This document shows positions 35,240 to 45,221 of a stretch of DNA of 64,000 nt, piece after piece. Source of the DNA: Rufibacter ruber. Its GTDB lineage: Bacteria; Bacteroidota; Bacteroidia; Cytophagales; Hymenobacteraceae. A program made the position numbers and the translations under genes. Positions within the stretch are counted from its first letter, which is position 1, and each line of letters begins with the position of its first letter. The notes under the pieces were generated by a model. That model searched no databases. It was not told the origin of the DNA and worked only from the letters and a program-made list of their open reading frames with translations. The stretch lies in the NCBI RefSeq assembly GCF_001647275.1, contig NZ_LRMM01000020.1, positions 1 to 64,000 on the forward strand, given 5' to 3'.

Positions 35240-35851
35240 TTTCTGTTTTGGGCCTGATTTCAGAAAAACAGCCCGAAAACAGGAGCTACCTATAGTTATC
35301 TCAGGAACTTCAAATTTTTCACCACAGCCAGCCCGGCATCCCACTCTGAGCGCTTGTTCTTATTCGCCTTTTGCGCTGCAGATGCCCATGGCAAGAGCCT
35401 GTCATTGCCTTGTCATTGTCTTCCCAGGGCTGTCACTAGGCGCAAAATAGGTTTCAGCAGAACCTTTCTACTGCCAGTTGAGCTTACAGCTTCAAAGCTT
35501 AGGCAAGCTAAAACCCCCACCTACTGCCGCCCCACGGGCACCCGGAATTTACAAGTGCTAAAAAAAACGGACCCCTGTTGCAAAAAACCTGTTTTTAAAG
35601 TAATATCTCAATAAATTTTATTATTTTGCCATAGAAGTACGGGTACGTCTTGTTGTTTAAAGCTGGGAATAAGGCTTCGTTCGCGTTGGGGTGTTTCCTC
35701 TTTTGCAGCGCTGCCCGGTGTAAAGTGCTGCATAGCCCCCTTTCACCGCTTTCCTGAAAGATCAGAGGTATACATAACTCACAACCACCAAGTTTCCCAG
35801 CAGTCAAAGCACCGCCCGCCGGGAAGCCGCTCACACATTATTTTTTTCTCT
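35240..35851. other. Intergenic region before the T9SS adhesin gene
   Basis: Contains one P40 and a diverged stretch (about 35348-35520) with faint similarity to the 165-bp MITE interior but no clear inverted ends. The AT-rich part at 35580-35640 may hold a promoter; no full TAnnTTTG box is visible. Confidence 0.6.
35243..35282. repeat. P40 palindrome
   Basis: Arms GTTTTGGGCCTG and CAGCCCGAAAAC, directly after the stop of the barrel gene. Confidence 0.8.
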
Positions 35852-38800
35852 GTGAAACGAAAGGCCACCGTTAGATGGATTCTGTCCTGCCTCCTGCTCT
35901 TGTTTTTGCCTGCCCTGTCCAGCGCGCAGAGCACCTCTAACAAAGGCCGTGATTTCTGGTTAGGGTACATGGCCCACTATGAGGGCACAAGGTCACAGAT
36001 GAACCTGTATATCACCTCAGACAGAAATGCTGTTGTCACGGTTACCATAGGCACCCTGTCTCCTACCCAGCACAACGTCACCGCCAACCAGGTGACCATC
36101 ATCCCCATACGTTCCCAGTTGGCCCACGTCTCCAGCAGCGAGGTGATTGAGCAAAAAGCCATTCATGTGACCTCAGATTTTCCGGTAGTGGTGTACTCGC
36201 ACATTTATTTCACGAACAAGTCAGCGGCCACGCTGGTTTTGCCGAGCAATACCCTGGGGCGGTCTTACTACGCGATCAGCTATGACCAGCTTCAAAATGT
36301 TCAGAACGCAGATGAAGCCACCTCACAGTTAATGGTGGTTGCCCTGGAAGACAACACCACTATCAATATCACCCCAACCGCGACTACCCTGCGCGGAAAT
36401 CAGGCTGGGGTAACCTTCTCCCCGCCCAGGCCTCTTATGAAAGGGGAACTGTACCAGGTTCGCTCCAAAACAGACCTTACCGGAACCAAAATTGAGTCAG
36501 TTGACACAGGAATGGGCAGTTGCAAACGGATTGCTGTTTTCTCAGGCAGCTCCTGGACAGCGGTTCCCCTTGACTGCCCGGCCACCTTAAGCGGAGATAA
36601 CCTTTATCAGCAACTCTACCCTATCAGTGCGTGGGGGAAGAACTTTGTCACAGCCCCCTTCCTGAGCCGCACAGCTGGAGACGTGTTCAGGGTGCTGGCT
36701 TCTGAAGACAACACCGCCATTACTATTAACGGGAGCAGGATCACCAGAGACAAAGGAGAGTACCATGAATTTGAGAGCAAAGTGGCTAACTATGTGACAG
36801 CAGACAAACCTATCCTGTTTGCCCAGTATGCGAAAACCCAATCCTGTGACGGGGTGCTAGCAGACCCGGAGATGACGCTTGTGAACCCTGTAGAGCAAAC
36901 CCTTACAGACATTACCCTATACTCTTCAAAAGACTACCAGATTTCAAGGCACTACATCAATGTGACCATGAAAACTGCTGACACCGCCTCTTTTAGGTTA
37001 GACGGCAAAAGAGTAACCTTCACCCCCATTGCCGCCAATCAAAACTTTGTCTATTCGCAGAACACTGTCACCACTGGGAACCATAGCCTGAAAGCAGACA
37101 GCGGGTTCAATGCGGTTGCCTATGGCTTTGGCAATGTAGAGTCTTACGGCTACTCAGCGGGAGCCAATGTAAACAACCTGAACCAAAACATTACAGTGCT
37201 CTCAGACAGCATCTGTGACGGGCGGGACATCCGCTTCAAAGGATTTGCCGTTTACCAGCCGCTGGCCTGGAAATGGCATTTTGGAGACGGCACCACCTCA
37301 GATGAACAGAACCCCACCCACAGGTTTCCGGGAGTTGGCACCTACACCGTCTCCCTGGTGACCACCAAGTCTAACGGAAATGACTGCGACTCCCAGGATT
37401 CTACATACATTGAGGTGGAGGTACACCCCAACCCGGTAGCAGATTTTGATTTTGCCACCGTGTGTACCAATGACAGTACCCGGTTCACAGACAAATCAAC
37501 GGTTACCACAGGTGAAACCATTACCCATTGGCGCTGGGACTTTGGTGACGGCCAAACTTCTACCAAACAGCACCCGGTGCACCTGTACAAAAAACCTGGC
37601 ACGTATACGGTCAAGTTACAGATCCAGACCCAGGCTTTCTGCCTAACAGATGTCTCCAAAACCATCACCATTTTTGAGCCACCCGCACTAAAATTCAGCG
37701 CAAGCTCTACCTGTGACGGCAAATCAATGGTTTTCCAAAACCAAACCACCGTCGCCGTTGGGAACGTAGTGCGCTGGGAATGGGATTTCGGCGACGGCAC
37801 CACCTCCAATGAAGAGCACCCCCGCCATCTTTTCCCAAGCCACGGCACGTACACAGTGAGACTCAAAGCCACCTCTGACCAAGGTTGCTCAGAAGCCAGT
37901 AGCCTGGTGGTGACCGTAGACCCGGTTCCGGTTGTCCGTTTCAGTTTACCAGATATTTGCATAAAAGACAAGGCAGTTTTCCAGAACACCTCCTCTATCA
38001 CGAGCGGTTCTCTCCGGTACTTATGGGATTTTGGTGACGGCAAAGGCACTTCAACAGACCCGCAGCCACAGTACCGTTACACAGCTGAGGGCATTTACAC
38101 GGTTAAGCTGGTAGTGACCTCAGATAAGGGATGCAAAGACAGTGTTGCCCACACCTACACCATTAGTGGGGCGGTGCCAATCCCAGACTTCACGGCCTCC
38201 TCATTCTGTCAGGAGCAAGGGGTTGAATTTAAAGATGCCAGCAGCATTGCATTTGGGAACATAGTGCGGTGGCGCTGGGACTTTGGTGATGGCCGGTTCT
38301 CTGATGAGCAAAACCCCAAGCATACCTACCCCACCGCCGGCACTTATACTGTGAAACTGCGCATCTGGTCTGGCATTGTCTGCACAGATTCTGTTACCAA
38401 AACCATTACGGTTATCCCTAATCCCGAGGCAGGCTTTACCACCGCCAATGTCTGTGAGGGCGAGTTAGCGCAGTTCACCAACACCTCTACCGCCAACGGG
38501 AGCGGCACGCTCACCTATCGCTGGGACTTTGGCGATGGCAAAACCTCTTCGGCGCTAAGCCCTTCCCACCTATATGCCGCCCCAGGCAACTACACCGTCA
38601 CCTTAACGGTTAGGGGTGGCAATGCCTGTGAGCAGGTTTTCTCCCAGGCGTTCACTGTTTACCCTACCCCCAAAGCAGATTTTTCCCCAACAGTGGGCTG
38701 TCTGGCAGATGAGGTATCTTTCCAGGACATGAGCAGTCTGCTCACGGGCAGGCTGGTGAAATGGGAATGGGATTTTGGTGCTGGCATTTCTTTGCAAACC

Positions 38801-39655
38801 CAGCACCCCAAACACAAATACGGCAGAGCCGGAAGCTTCACGGTACGCCTCAAAGTTACCTCAGACAAAGGGTGCACCCACGTGGTGAGCAAGACGGTCA
38901 CCATCACCCCTACTCCTGTTGCCTCTGCGGGAGCTGACCAACTCCTTTGCGGACAAGTCACCACCCCTCTAGCGGCCAACGCGCCCGCCCCTGCCACCGG
39001 TCTCTGGACGGTGGTCAGCGGCGCTGGGGGCACTTTCTCCAACCCGTCTAACCCTAAGGCAACGTTCACCGGCACCATGGGCGAGACCTATACCTTGCGC
39101 TGGACCGTCAGCAACAGCCCGTGCGTGAGTGTACAGGATGAGGTAGTGGTCAAACTCCGTCCCACTCCTGCCGCAGACGCCGGCAAGCCCGTGATTCTGG
39201 TGGAAGGCGAAAGCACCACCCTTGCCGGTACTGGCGAAGGATCTTTGAAGTGGAGCCCAGCCTACGCCCTTAGCAACCCAGACATAGCCAACCCGGTGGC
39301 CTCGCCCATGGTCACCACTAAATACTACCTGCACGTCATGTCAGAGGCGGGTTGTCCTAACATTGACAGTGTAGAGATCAAAGTGCTCAAGAAACTACAG
39401 ATTCCCAAGGCTTTTTCCCCTAACGGGGACGGCACCAATGATGTCTGGGAATTGGGTGGCATTGAAGACTACCCCAGAATCACCATTGACATCTATAACC
39501 GCTGGGGTGAAAAAATCTATTCCACCTATGGGTACCCCACCCCCTGGGATGGTAAGCGCAACGGCCAGGACCTGCCCATTGGCGCCTACTACTACATAAT
39601 AGATCCGCACAACGGGCGGCCTAAGTTCTCTGGCTCTCTCACAATTCTGCGTTAA
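35852..39655 (+). CDS. PKD-repeat surface protein with type B T9SS sorting domain
   Basis: 1267 aa, GTG start, signal peptide ILSCLLLLFLPALSSAQ. The N-terminal 430 residues resemble the IgGFc-binding-like domain of Bacteroidota surface proteins (GRDFWLGYMAHYEG, VVYSHIYFTNKSAATLVLPS). Seven PKD domains follow (about 460-1010), each marked by WxWDFGDG and a YTVxL strand; the seventh reads WDFGAG, a degenerate motif. The gliding-motility-associated C-terminal domain (about 1185-1267) shows PKAFSPNGDGTNDVW and YNRWGEKIY and directs export by the type IX secretion system. The PorP/SprF-like gene follows 4 nt downstream, the usual partnership for type B substrates. Adhesin or matrix protein is the likely role. 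Confidence 0.9.
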   Translation: MKRKATVRWILSCLLLLFLPALSSAQSTSNKGRDFWLGYMAHYEGTRSQMNLYITSDRNAVVTVTIGTLSPTQHNVTANQVTIIPIRSQLAHVSSSEVIEQKAIHVTSDFPVVVYSHIYFTNKSAATLVLPSNTLGRSYYAISYDQLQNVQNADEATSQLMVVALEDNTTINITPTATTLRGNQAGVTFSPPRPLMKGELYQVRSKTDLTGTKIESVDTGMGSCKRIAVFSGSSWTAVPLDCPATLSGDNLYQQLYPISAWGKNFVTAPFLSRTAGDVFRVLASEDNTAITINGSRITRDKGEYHEFESKVANYVTADKPILFAQYAKTQSCDGVLADPEMTLVNPVEQTLTDITLYSSKDYQISRHYINVTMKTADTASFRLDGKRVTFTPIAANQNFVYSQNTVTTGNHSLKADSGFNAVAYGFGNVESYGYSAGANVNNLNQNITVLSDSICDGRDIRFKGFAVYQPLAWKWHFGDGTTSDEQNPTHRFPGVGTYTVSLVTTKSNGNDCDSQDSTYIEVEVHPNPVADFDFATVCTNDSTRFTDKSTVTTGETITHWRWDFGDGQTSTKQHPVHLYKKPGTYTVKLQIQTQAFCLTDVSKTITIFEPPALKFSASSTCDGKSMVFQNQTTVAVGNVVRWEWDFGDGTTSNEEHPRHLFPSHGTYTVRLKATSDQGCSEASSLVVTVDPVPVVRFSLPDICIKDKAVFQNTSSITSGSLRYLWDFGDGKGTSTDPQPQYRYTAEGIYTVKLVVTSDKGCKDSVAHTYTISGAVPIPDFTASSFCQEQGVEFKDASSIAFGNIVRWRWDFGDGRFSDEQNPKHTYPTAGTYTVKLRIWSGIVCTDSVTKTITVIPNPEAGFTTANVCEGELAQFTNTSTANGSGTLTYRWDFGDGKTSSALSPSHLYAAPGNYTVTLTVRGGNACEQVFSQAFTVYPTPKADFSPTVGCLADEVSFQDMSSLLTGRLVKWEWDFGAGISLQTQHPKHKYGRAGSFTVRLKVTSDKGCTHVVSKTVTITPTPVASAGADQLLCGQVTTPLAANAPAPATGLWTVVSGAGGTFSNPSNPKATFTGTMGETYTLRWTVSNSPCVSVQDEVVVKLRPTPAADAGKPVILVEGESTTLAGTGEGSLKWSPAYALSNPDIANPVASPMVTTKYYLHVMSEAGCPNIDSVEIKVLKKLQIPKAFSPNGDGTNDVWELGGIEDYPRITIDIYNRWGEKIYSTYGYPTPWDGKRNGQDLPIGAYYYIIDPHNGRPKFSGSLTILR

Positions 39656-39659
39656 CGGC

Positions 39660-40697
39660 ATGGCCATGAAGAAACATACCTTCCTTCTTTTGCTGTTGGC
39701 GTGGCTCCCTTTTTTTGGGCAGGCCCAGCAGTTGCCGCATTACAGCCAGTACATGCTCAACCCGTTGCTGCTCAACCCCGCCCTTAGCGGAACAGACAAT
39801 TACCTGGACATCCGGACGGGCTACCGCAACCAGTGGGTAGGTCTGGAAGGCGCCCCTACGTCTTATTACCTGAGCGCGCACATGCCTTTGGGGCGGTTAG
39901 ACTATATCAATTCGGCCACTTCCTTTAGCCCGCGGCCTATCTCAAAGGGCAAGTACCGTAATCAGTGGAAGCCCCCCCACCGCAGCACCTCCCAGAAACC
40001 GCGCGCCCACCACGGGATAGGCGCCCTGGTGCAGGTTGACCAGGCCGGAGGGCTTAAACGGACCGATGGGCAGCTCACCTACGCGTACCACCTGCCCCTG
40101 AACGCCAACCTGAAACTTTCTGCGGGCGTGGTGGCGGGATTCACCCAGTACAGCCTGAACCGTGACCTGCTCACCTTCACCGCCGCTGGTGACCCTGTCA
40201 CCACCGCCCGCGAGTACAACCGGCTCTTACCCAATGTGGGCGTGGGCGTGATGCTCTACAGCTCCCGCCTCTATGCAGGCATCTCTGTGGCCCAGGTACT
40301 CCCCACCCCGTTCAGCTTCAGAAACTCTGAACCAGAGGTACCCGCAAAACAGCAGCGGCACGTCTTCGCCCATGGCGGATACCGCTTCTTTTTAGGGAAA
40401 CACTTCAGTGTAATGCCTTCGCTGGTGGTCAAACACGCCTCGCCCAGCCCGGTTTCATTTGATGCCAACACCAAGGTGTACTGGAGAGACCAGTTCTGGG
40501 TGGGAGGCTCTTACCGCCACCATGACGCCACCGTTCTCATGGCCGGTTTCCAGCTCAGGCAGCTGTTGCACCTGGGCTACGCCTATGACATGACCACCTC
40601 TGCCCTCAGCAGCGTTAGCCACGGCTCCCATGAGCTGGTGCTGGGCCTCATGCTCCGGAACAAACGGGATATCTATTCCCCTTCCCAATACTGGTAA
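39660..40697 (+). CDS. PorP/SprF family type IX secretion membrane protein
   Basis: 345 aa. Signal peptide KKHTFLLLLLAWLPFFGQAQ, then the family opening LPHYSQYMLNPLLLNPALSGTD, YRNQWVGLEGAPTSYYLSAH, and barrel strands to the end (SHELVLGLMLR). These outer-membrane proteins retain or help export a specific type B T9SS substrate, here almost certainly the PKD protein encoded just upstream (same operon, 4-nt gap). An alternative ATG lies at 39666. Two P40 palindromes follow. Confidence 0.92.
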   Translation: MAMKKHTFLLLLLAWLPFFGQAQQLPHYSQYMLNPLLLNPALSGTDNYLDIRTGYRNQWVGLEGAPTSYYLSAHMPLGRLDYINSATSFSPRPISKGKYRNQWKPPHRSTSQKPRAHHGIGALVQVDQAGGLKRTDGQLTYAYHLPLNANLKLSAGVVAGFTQYSLNRDLLTFTAAGDPVTTAREYNRLLPNVGVGVMLYSSRLYAGISVAQVLPTPFSFRNSEPEVPAKQQRHVFAHGGYRFFLGKHFSVMPSLVVKHASPSPVSFDANTKVYWRDQFWVGGSYRHHDATVLMAGFQLRQLLHLGYAYDMTTSALSSVSHGSHELVLGLMLRNKRDIYSPSQYW

Positions 40698-40698
40698 G

Positions 40699-40741
40699 CC
40701 TGTTTTGGGGCTGTTTTTCAAAAAAACAGCCCCAAAACAGG
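40699..40741. repeat. P40 palindrome (perfect)
   Basis: CCTGTTTTGGGGCTG pairs exactly with CAGCCCCAAAACAGG, 1 nt after the porP/sprF-like stop. Confidence 0.88.
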
Positions 40742-40769
40742 AAAAGGAACCGGACTCATCTTAAAGCCC

Positions 40770-40807
40770 CTGTTTCTGGCCTGTTTTTCTGAAATCAGCC
40801 CCAAACC
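40770..40807. repeat. P40 palindrome, degenerate second copy
   Basis: Arms GTTTCTGGCCTG and CAGCCCCAAACC, 28 nt after the previous copy; the only close tandem pair in this window besides 19785/19864. Confidence 0.7.
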
Positions 40808-40860
40808 ACCGTGTCTTGCAGAAATTCTGCCGCCGGTAGATAGGTGCCGGTTAGATTCTC

Positions 40861-40868
40861 TACCTTTG
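40861..40868 (+). promoter_or_regulatory. TAnnTTTG -7 box of the cvfB gene
   Basis: TACCTTTG 24 nt before the chosen ATG at 40893. It argues against a start at the TTG inside the box. Confidence 0.55.
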
Positions 40869-40892
40869 TTCCTGAACACAAACCGGATCAAT

Positions 40893-41729
40893 ATGCTGCA
40901 CCTAGGCGACTACAACTACTTGGAAATTCTGCGTGATTTGGAACACGGCCTGTACCTGGGCTCTGATGATGGCGACGTGCTGTTGCCCCGCAAATACGTG
41001 CCCGCAGACGCCCACGTGGGAGACATGCTCTCCGTGTTTGTGTACCGTGACTCAGAAGACCGCCTGATCGCCACCACCCTGGAGCCCAAAGCCAAGGTAG
41101 ACCAGTTTGCCTGCCTGCAGGTGAAAGATGTTAGCCGGTTTGGGGCGTTTCTGGACTGGGGTCTGGAGAAAGACCTGTTTGTGCCCTACTCCAACCAGCA
41201 TGAAGACCTGCACGTGGGCCAATGGGCACTGGTCTACCTGTATCTGGATGAAACCTCTGACCGCATTGTAGGCTCCACCAAGCTGGCGCCTTACCTGAGC
41301 TACGAGCCCATCACACTGGAGGAAGGCGATGAAGTCAGTCTACTGATTGGCCCGGAGAAGGCGCTGGGGTATCAGGTGATGGTGAACAACAGCTACCTGG
41401 GCATGCTCTACCGCAATGAGGTCTTCCGCAAACTGGAGCCGAACGAGTACACCCAAGGCTATGTCAAAAAGATAAGGGAAGACGACAAACTGGATGTGAG
41501 CCTGCAGAAACAAGGCTACAATGAGGTGGAGCACGCTGCTGAACTCATTCTGGAGCGCCTGAAAAAAGAAAACGGCTGGCTGCCCCTTACTGACAAAACC
41601 GCCCCTGAACTGATCTACCAGACCTTGGGCATGAGCAAGAAAACCTTCAAGAAAGCCATTGGCGCCCTGTACAAACGTGGCGACGTGCAACTACAGCCAG
41701 ACGGGGTTCGTCTTTTAGCCAACTCCTAA
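40893..41729 (+). CDS. cvfB: CvfB-family S1 RNA-binding protein
   Basis: 278 aa of tandem S1-like OB folds and a C-terminal winged helix. MLHLGDYNYLEI opens the protein; the canonical S1 domain is at LQVKDVSRFGAFLDWGLEKDLFVPYSNQ (about 75-105), the third fold includes QGYVKKIREDDKLDVSLQ, and the winged helix covers APELIYQTLGMSKKTFKKAIGALYKRGDV. CvfB proteins bind RNA and affect virulence-gene expression in Firmicutes; the role in Bacteroidota is unknown. The start at 40893 matches the family N-terminus and the upstream promoter box. Confidence 0.9.
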   Translation: MLHLGDYNYLEILRDLEHGLYLGSDDGDVLLPRKYVPADAHVGDMLSVFVYRDSEDRLIATTLEPKAKVDQFACLQVKDVSRFGAFLDWGLEKDLFVPYSNQHEDLHVGQWALVYLYLDETSDRIVGSTKLAPYLSYEPITLEEGDEVSLLIGPEKALGYQVMVNNSYLGMLYRNEVFRKLEPNEYTQGYVKKIREDDKLDVSLQKQGYNEVEHAAELILERLKKENGWLPLTDKTAPELIYQTLGMSKKTFKKAIGALYKRGDVQLQPDGVRLLANS

Positions 41730-41760
41730 ACCCGCCCTCTGCGTTCCGCCTACACCCTTT

Positions 41761-44304
41761 ATGAGATACGTCTGTCTTCTCCTGTTCCTCCTCAGCTGCT
41801 TTCTACAGGCAGCTGCCCAGGCACAGGCGCCCAAAGAAACAAAACACCTGCAGGCGGTACGCACTGCCACTCCCCCAAAAATTGACGGGCTCCCCACCGA
41901 GGAAGTCTGGCAACAGGCAGCACCCGCCACCGGCTTTACCCAGAATGAACCGGTGAACGGCGCCCCTTCCCGGCAGCGCACCCAGGTGCGCATTCTCTAT
42001 GATGACGAGGCTATTTACGTGGGTGCCATGCTCTATGACACCGCCCCAGACTCAGTGCTCACCCAACTCAGCCAGCGCGATGGCGGGCAGGTGAACGCAG
42101 ACATGTTTGGGGTGTACTTTGACACCTACCTGGACCGGCAGAATGCCTTCGGGTTTGAAGTCTCCACGGCCGGGGTGCAGACAGATTTCAGGTCTACCAG
42201 CAACGGAGATGACATGGCCTGGAACGCGGTCTGGGAAAGTGCTGTGGCCCGCCATGACCAAGGCTGGTCAGTTGAGTTCAGAATCCCTTACTCCGCCATC
42301 CGGTTCCCTAAGAAAAATGTGCAGGAATGGGGGGTGAACTTCTGGCGTTCCACCCGCCGCTACCGCGAAAGCGCCTTCTGGAATTTTGTAGACCGGTCTA
42401 TGCAGGGCTGGGTCAACCAGTTTGGCGTGCTGCAGGGGGTGCAGGGGCTGGAGGCACCGCTGCGGCTTTCGCTCATGCCCTACCTCTCCGGCTACGCCGA
42501 CCACTTCCCCACTGAGCAGGAGGGGAAGAAAGACCTGAAGACCACCCTCAACGGCGGCATGGACATCAAATACGGGATCAATGACGCCTTTACCCTTGAC
42601 ATGACCCTGGTGCCAGATTTTGGGCAGACGCAGTCAGACGCGCAGGTGTTGAACCTGTCGCCTTTTGAGGTGCGCTTCAATGAGAACCGCCAGTTTTTCA
42701 CAGAGGGCACCGAGCTGTTCAACAAAGCCGGTCTGTTCTATTCGCGCCGCATAGGGAACGAACCCTTGCACCTCTATGACCTGCGGTATGACTACAGCCA
42801 GTACGGCAGGAGCGAGGAAGTAGTGGTTCTGGAGAACCCCGAGAAAACAAGCCTGCTGAACGCTACCAAAATCTCAGGCCGCACCAACAGGGGGCTGGGG
42901 ATTGGGGTGTTCAACGCCGTGACCCAGAACACCTATGCCACGCTCAGGAGCAACAAAACGCAGGAGGAGTTCAAAGTACTCACAGACCCTGCCACCAACT
43001 ACAATGTACTGGTTCTGGACCAGAACCTGCCCAACAGCTCATACGTTACGTTCACCAACACCAATGTGACCAGAGGCAAAGGCTTCTACAACGCCAATGT
43101 GTCTGGGCTCATGACCCGGCTCCGGAACAAGAAGAACAGCTACACCCTCAACCTGGCCGCCAACCTGAGCCAGCGCTTCCACAAAGGGTCTGTTCCCCAG
43201 GGCACAGACAAGGTGGAGCTGGGGCACGCCTATTACGCAGACTTTGGCAAGACCAGCGGCAATTTCCAGTTCACGGTACGCCACAGCACAGAAAGCGACT
43301 CTTATTTTATCAATGATCTGGGCTACCTGTCTAACAACAACATCATTGAGAACGAAGCCAACATCAGGTACAATATTTTCAAGCCTTTCTGGAAGTTGAA
43401 CAGCCTGTTCAATGCCGTGGGGGTGGAGCACCGCCAGCTGTACAAGCCCAACTCGTTCAGCAGGCTGGTCTATTACCTGGAAACCAACGCCACCACCAAG
43501 AACTTCATCTCATTTGGGTACACGCTGGCCTGGCTGCCCAGGAACAACTTTGACTTCTTTGAACCCCGCTCCCGCTCGTATGAAGGTGTGATCCAAGGCA
43601 GGGTTTTCAAAGACCGGGGCGGCATTCCCAACCGCAAGTTCAGAGACCCCGCCGGCACAGAGCTGAGTGGGTACATCTCCAGTGACTACCGCAAAAAATT
43701 TGCCTTAGACCTCAACGGCGGCGTTTACCACTCCCCAGCGTATGACCAGCTGAACACCTGGGTGGGCATTAGCCCCAGGGTTAGGGTCAATGACCATTTG
43801 CAGATGGTGTACAGCGCTGAGTTGAGCCGTGATCTGCGCGACTACGGTTTCGCCGGGAACGGCGAGAATGACAGTATTTTCTTTGGGTCCCGTACCGTGC
43901 ACACGGTTACCAACTCGCTTACGGGCACCTATATCTTTAACGCCCGCACCGCCCTCAACCTGAACATGCGCCACTACTGGTCCAGTGCCAACTTTTATGA
44001 CTACTTCCTGTTGCAGGACAACGGCGACCTGGAACCGGTAGACCACACCCCGTCTTCGCCGTGGGCGAAAGACCGGAATTTCAACGCCTTCAACATTGAC
44101 CTGGTGTACAGCTGGCGCTTTGCCCCGGGCAGCGAGGTCAGCGTGGTCTGGAAGAACGCCATTTCTCAGGAGTTGTTCCCAGAGCAGAACAACTACCTCA
44201 TGAACCTGCGCAACACGTTACAGGCAAACCAACTCAACAGCTTCTCCGTTAAGATTCTGTACTATTTAGATTACCAGGTCATGAAGCGTGCCCTCAAATC
44301 TTAA
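41761..44304 (+). CDS. CBM9-like/DUF5916 outer-membrane protein
   Basis: 847 aa. Signal peptide YVCLLLFLLSCFLQAAAQ; a CBM9-like domain (about 25-225) marked by PPKIDGLPTEEVWQQA, VRILYDDEAIYVGAMLYD and FRIPYSAIRFP; then a DUF5916 region (about 240-847) with FGQTQSDAQVLNLSPFEVRF and ENRQFFTEGTELF and many beta strands, probably an outer-membrane barrel. These proteins are common in Cytophagales and may bind or import glycans or peptides; the ligand is unknown. The next gene starts 16 nt downstream, suggesting an operon. Confidence 0.88.
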   Translation: MRYVCLLLFLLSCFLQAAAQAQAPKETKHLQAVRTATPPKIDGLPTEEVWQQAAPATGFTQNEPVNGAPSRQRTQVRILYDDEAIYVGAMLYDTAPDSVLTQLSQRDGGQVNADMFGVYFDTYLDRQNAFGFEVSTAGVQTDFRSTSNGDDMAWNAVWESAVARHDQGWSVEFRIPYSAIRFPKKNVQEWGVNFWRSTRRYRESAFWNFVDRSMQGWVNQFGVLQGVQGLEAPLRLSLMPYLSGYADHFPTEQEGKKDLKTTLNGGMDIKYGINDAFTLDMTLVPDFGQTQSDAQVLNLSPFEVRFNENRQFFTEGTELFNKAGLFYSRRIGNEPLHLYDLRYDYSQYGRSEEVVVLENPEKTSLLNATKISGRTNRGLGIGVFNAVTQNTYATLRSNKTQEEFKVLTDPATNYNVLVLDQNLPNSSYVTFTNTNVTRGKGFYNANVSGLMTRLRNKKNSYTLNLAANLSQRFHKGSVPQGTDKVELGHAYYADFGKTSGNFQFTVRHSTESDSYFINDLGYLSNNNIIENEANIRYNIFKPFWKLNSLFNAVGVEHRQLYKPNSFSRLVYYLETNATTKNFISFGYTLAWLPRNNFDFFEPRSRSYEGVIQGRVFKDRGGIPNRKFRDPAGTELSGYISSDYRKKFALDLNGGVYHSPAYDQLNTWVGISPRVRVNDHLQMVYSAELSRDLRDYGFAGNGENDSIFFGSRTVHTVTNSLTGTYIFNARTALNLNMRHYWSSANFYDYFLLQDNGDLEPVDHTPSSPWAKDRNFNAFNIDLVYSWRFAPGSEVSVVWKNAISQELFPEQNNYLMNLRNTLQANQLNSFSVKILYYLDYQVMKRALKS

Positions 44305-44320
44305 CCCTTACAACAAGCCT

Positions 44321-44983
44321 ATGGAATCACCCAAAGTAGCGTTGATTGCCGGTGCCAGCGGTCTGGTGGGGAGCCATTGCCTGCAGTTGCTGCTGCAGAG
44401 CCCGCGTTACCGCAAAGTGATTTCAGTGGGCCGAAGGGAGCTGCCGGTACAGCACCCCAAGCTGCAGCAGGTAGTGGTAGACTTTAACCACCTGGAGAAG
44501 CACCGCCACAGCCTCACCGCTGATGATGTGTACTGCTGCCTGGGCACCACCATCAAGAAAGCGGGCTCGCAGGAGAAGTTTAAGCAGGTAGACTACACCT
44601 ATGTGGTCAACCTGGCCAAAGTTACCTCCCACACGTTTGCCGCCCAGTTCCTGGTGGTGTCGGCGCTGGGCGCCGATGCCGGCTCCCGCCTCTTCTACAA
44701 CCGGGTGAAAGGCGAAATGGAGCAGGCGGTGCAGGCGTTGCCCTTTACGGCCGTGCATATCTTCCAGCCTTCGCTGCTGCTGGGCGACCGGCCGGAGGTA
44801 CGGTTTGGGGAGAAAGCCGCCGAGGTGTTTATGAAGCTCTTCGGGTTTATCTTCAAGGGCCCGCTCAGGAAGTACCGCGCCATACCCGCCAAAGCCGTGG
44901 CAAAAGCCATGCTCGAAGCCGCCAAGCAAGACGGCGGCGGCGTGCAGCGGCACCCGTCAGTCCAGATGCAGCAGTATAATTAA
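44321..44983 (+). CDS. NAD(P)H-binding Rossmann-fold protein (HTATIP2/TIP30-like)
   Basis: 220 aa atypical short-chain dehydrogenase/reductase. Dinucleotide motif AGASGLVGSHCLQLLLQS at residues 10-27, VISVGRRELP, CCLGTTIKKAGS, VVSALGADAGSRLFYNRVKG (with the YxxxK catalytic pair) and FQPSLLLGDR. The substrate is unknown. The ATG at 44321 is used rather than 44288, which would overlap the upstream gene. Confidence 0.85.
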   Translation: MESPKVALIAGASGLVGSHCLQLLLQSPRYRKVISVGRRELPVQHPKLQQVVVDFNHLEKHRHSLTADDVYCCLGTTIKKAGSQEKFKQVDYTYVVNLAKVTSHTFAAQFLVVSALGADAGSRLFYNRVKGEMEQAVQALPFTAVHIFQPSLLLGDRPEVRFGEKAAEVFMKLFGFIFKGPLRKYRAIPAKAVAKAMLEAAKQDGGGVQRHPSVQMQQYN

Positions 44984-44996
44984 TTGTGCATTGCTG

Positions 44997-45042
44997 TTTC
45001 TGTTTTTGGGCTGTTTTGGCTAAAACAGCCCAAAAACAGAAA
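44997..45042. repeat. P40 palindrome (perfect)
   Basis: TTTCTGTTTTTGGGCTG pairs exactly with CAGCCCAAAAACAGAAA, 13 nt after the stop at 44983. Confidence 0.88.
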
Positions 45043-45137
45043 TGCAGCAACCAACGCCGTTGGCATAGACGCCCGCAGGTCCTTCGGTTGATATGTGGTC
45101 TTAGGCGCAGGCGGCACAGCGGGGGCAGGCGTAGATT

Positions 45138-45177
45138 CTGTTTCTGGCTTGTTTTCAGGAAAACAGGCCAGAAACAG
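45138..45177. repeat. P40 palindrome
   Basis: CTGTTTCTGGCTTG with CAGGCCAGAAACAG (one G-T pair). Confidence 0.82.
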
Positions 45178-45190
45178 CATAGCGGTGTTG

Positions 45191-45221
45191 CTTCTCCCTG
45201 CGGAAGAAGGTCAGGAGGAGG
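45191..45221 (-). repeat. Solitary TCTCCC hairpin
   Basis: CTTCTCCCTGCGGAAGAAG followed by GTCAGGAGGAGG; same layout as 2039-2070. Confidence 0.5.

Noticed and set aside
35348-35520. A fifth copy of the 165-bp MITE-like element
   Set aside because: Only scattered similarity (TTTTGCGCTGCA, AGAACCTTT) without matching inverted ends; too diverged to call.
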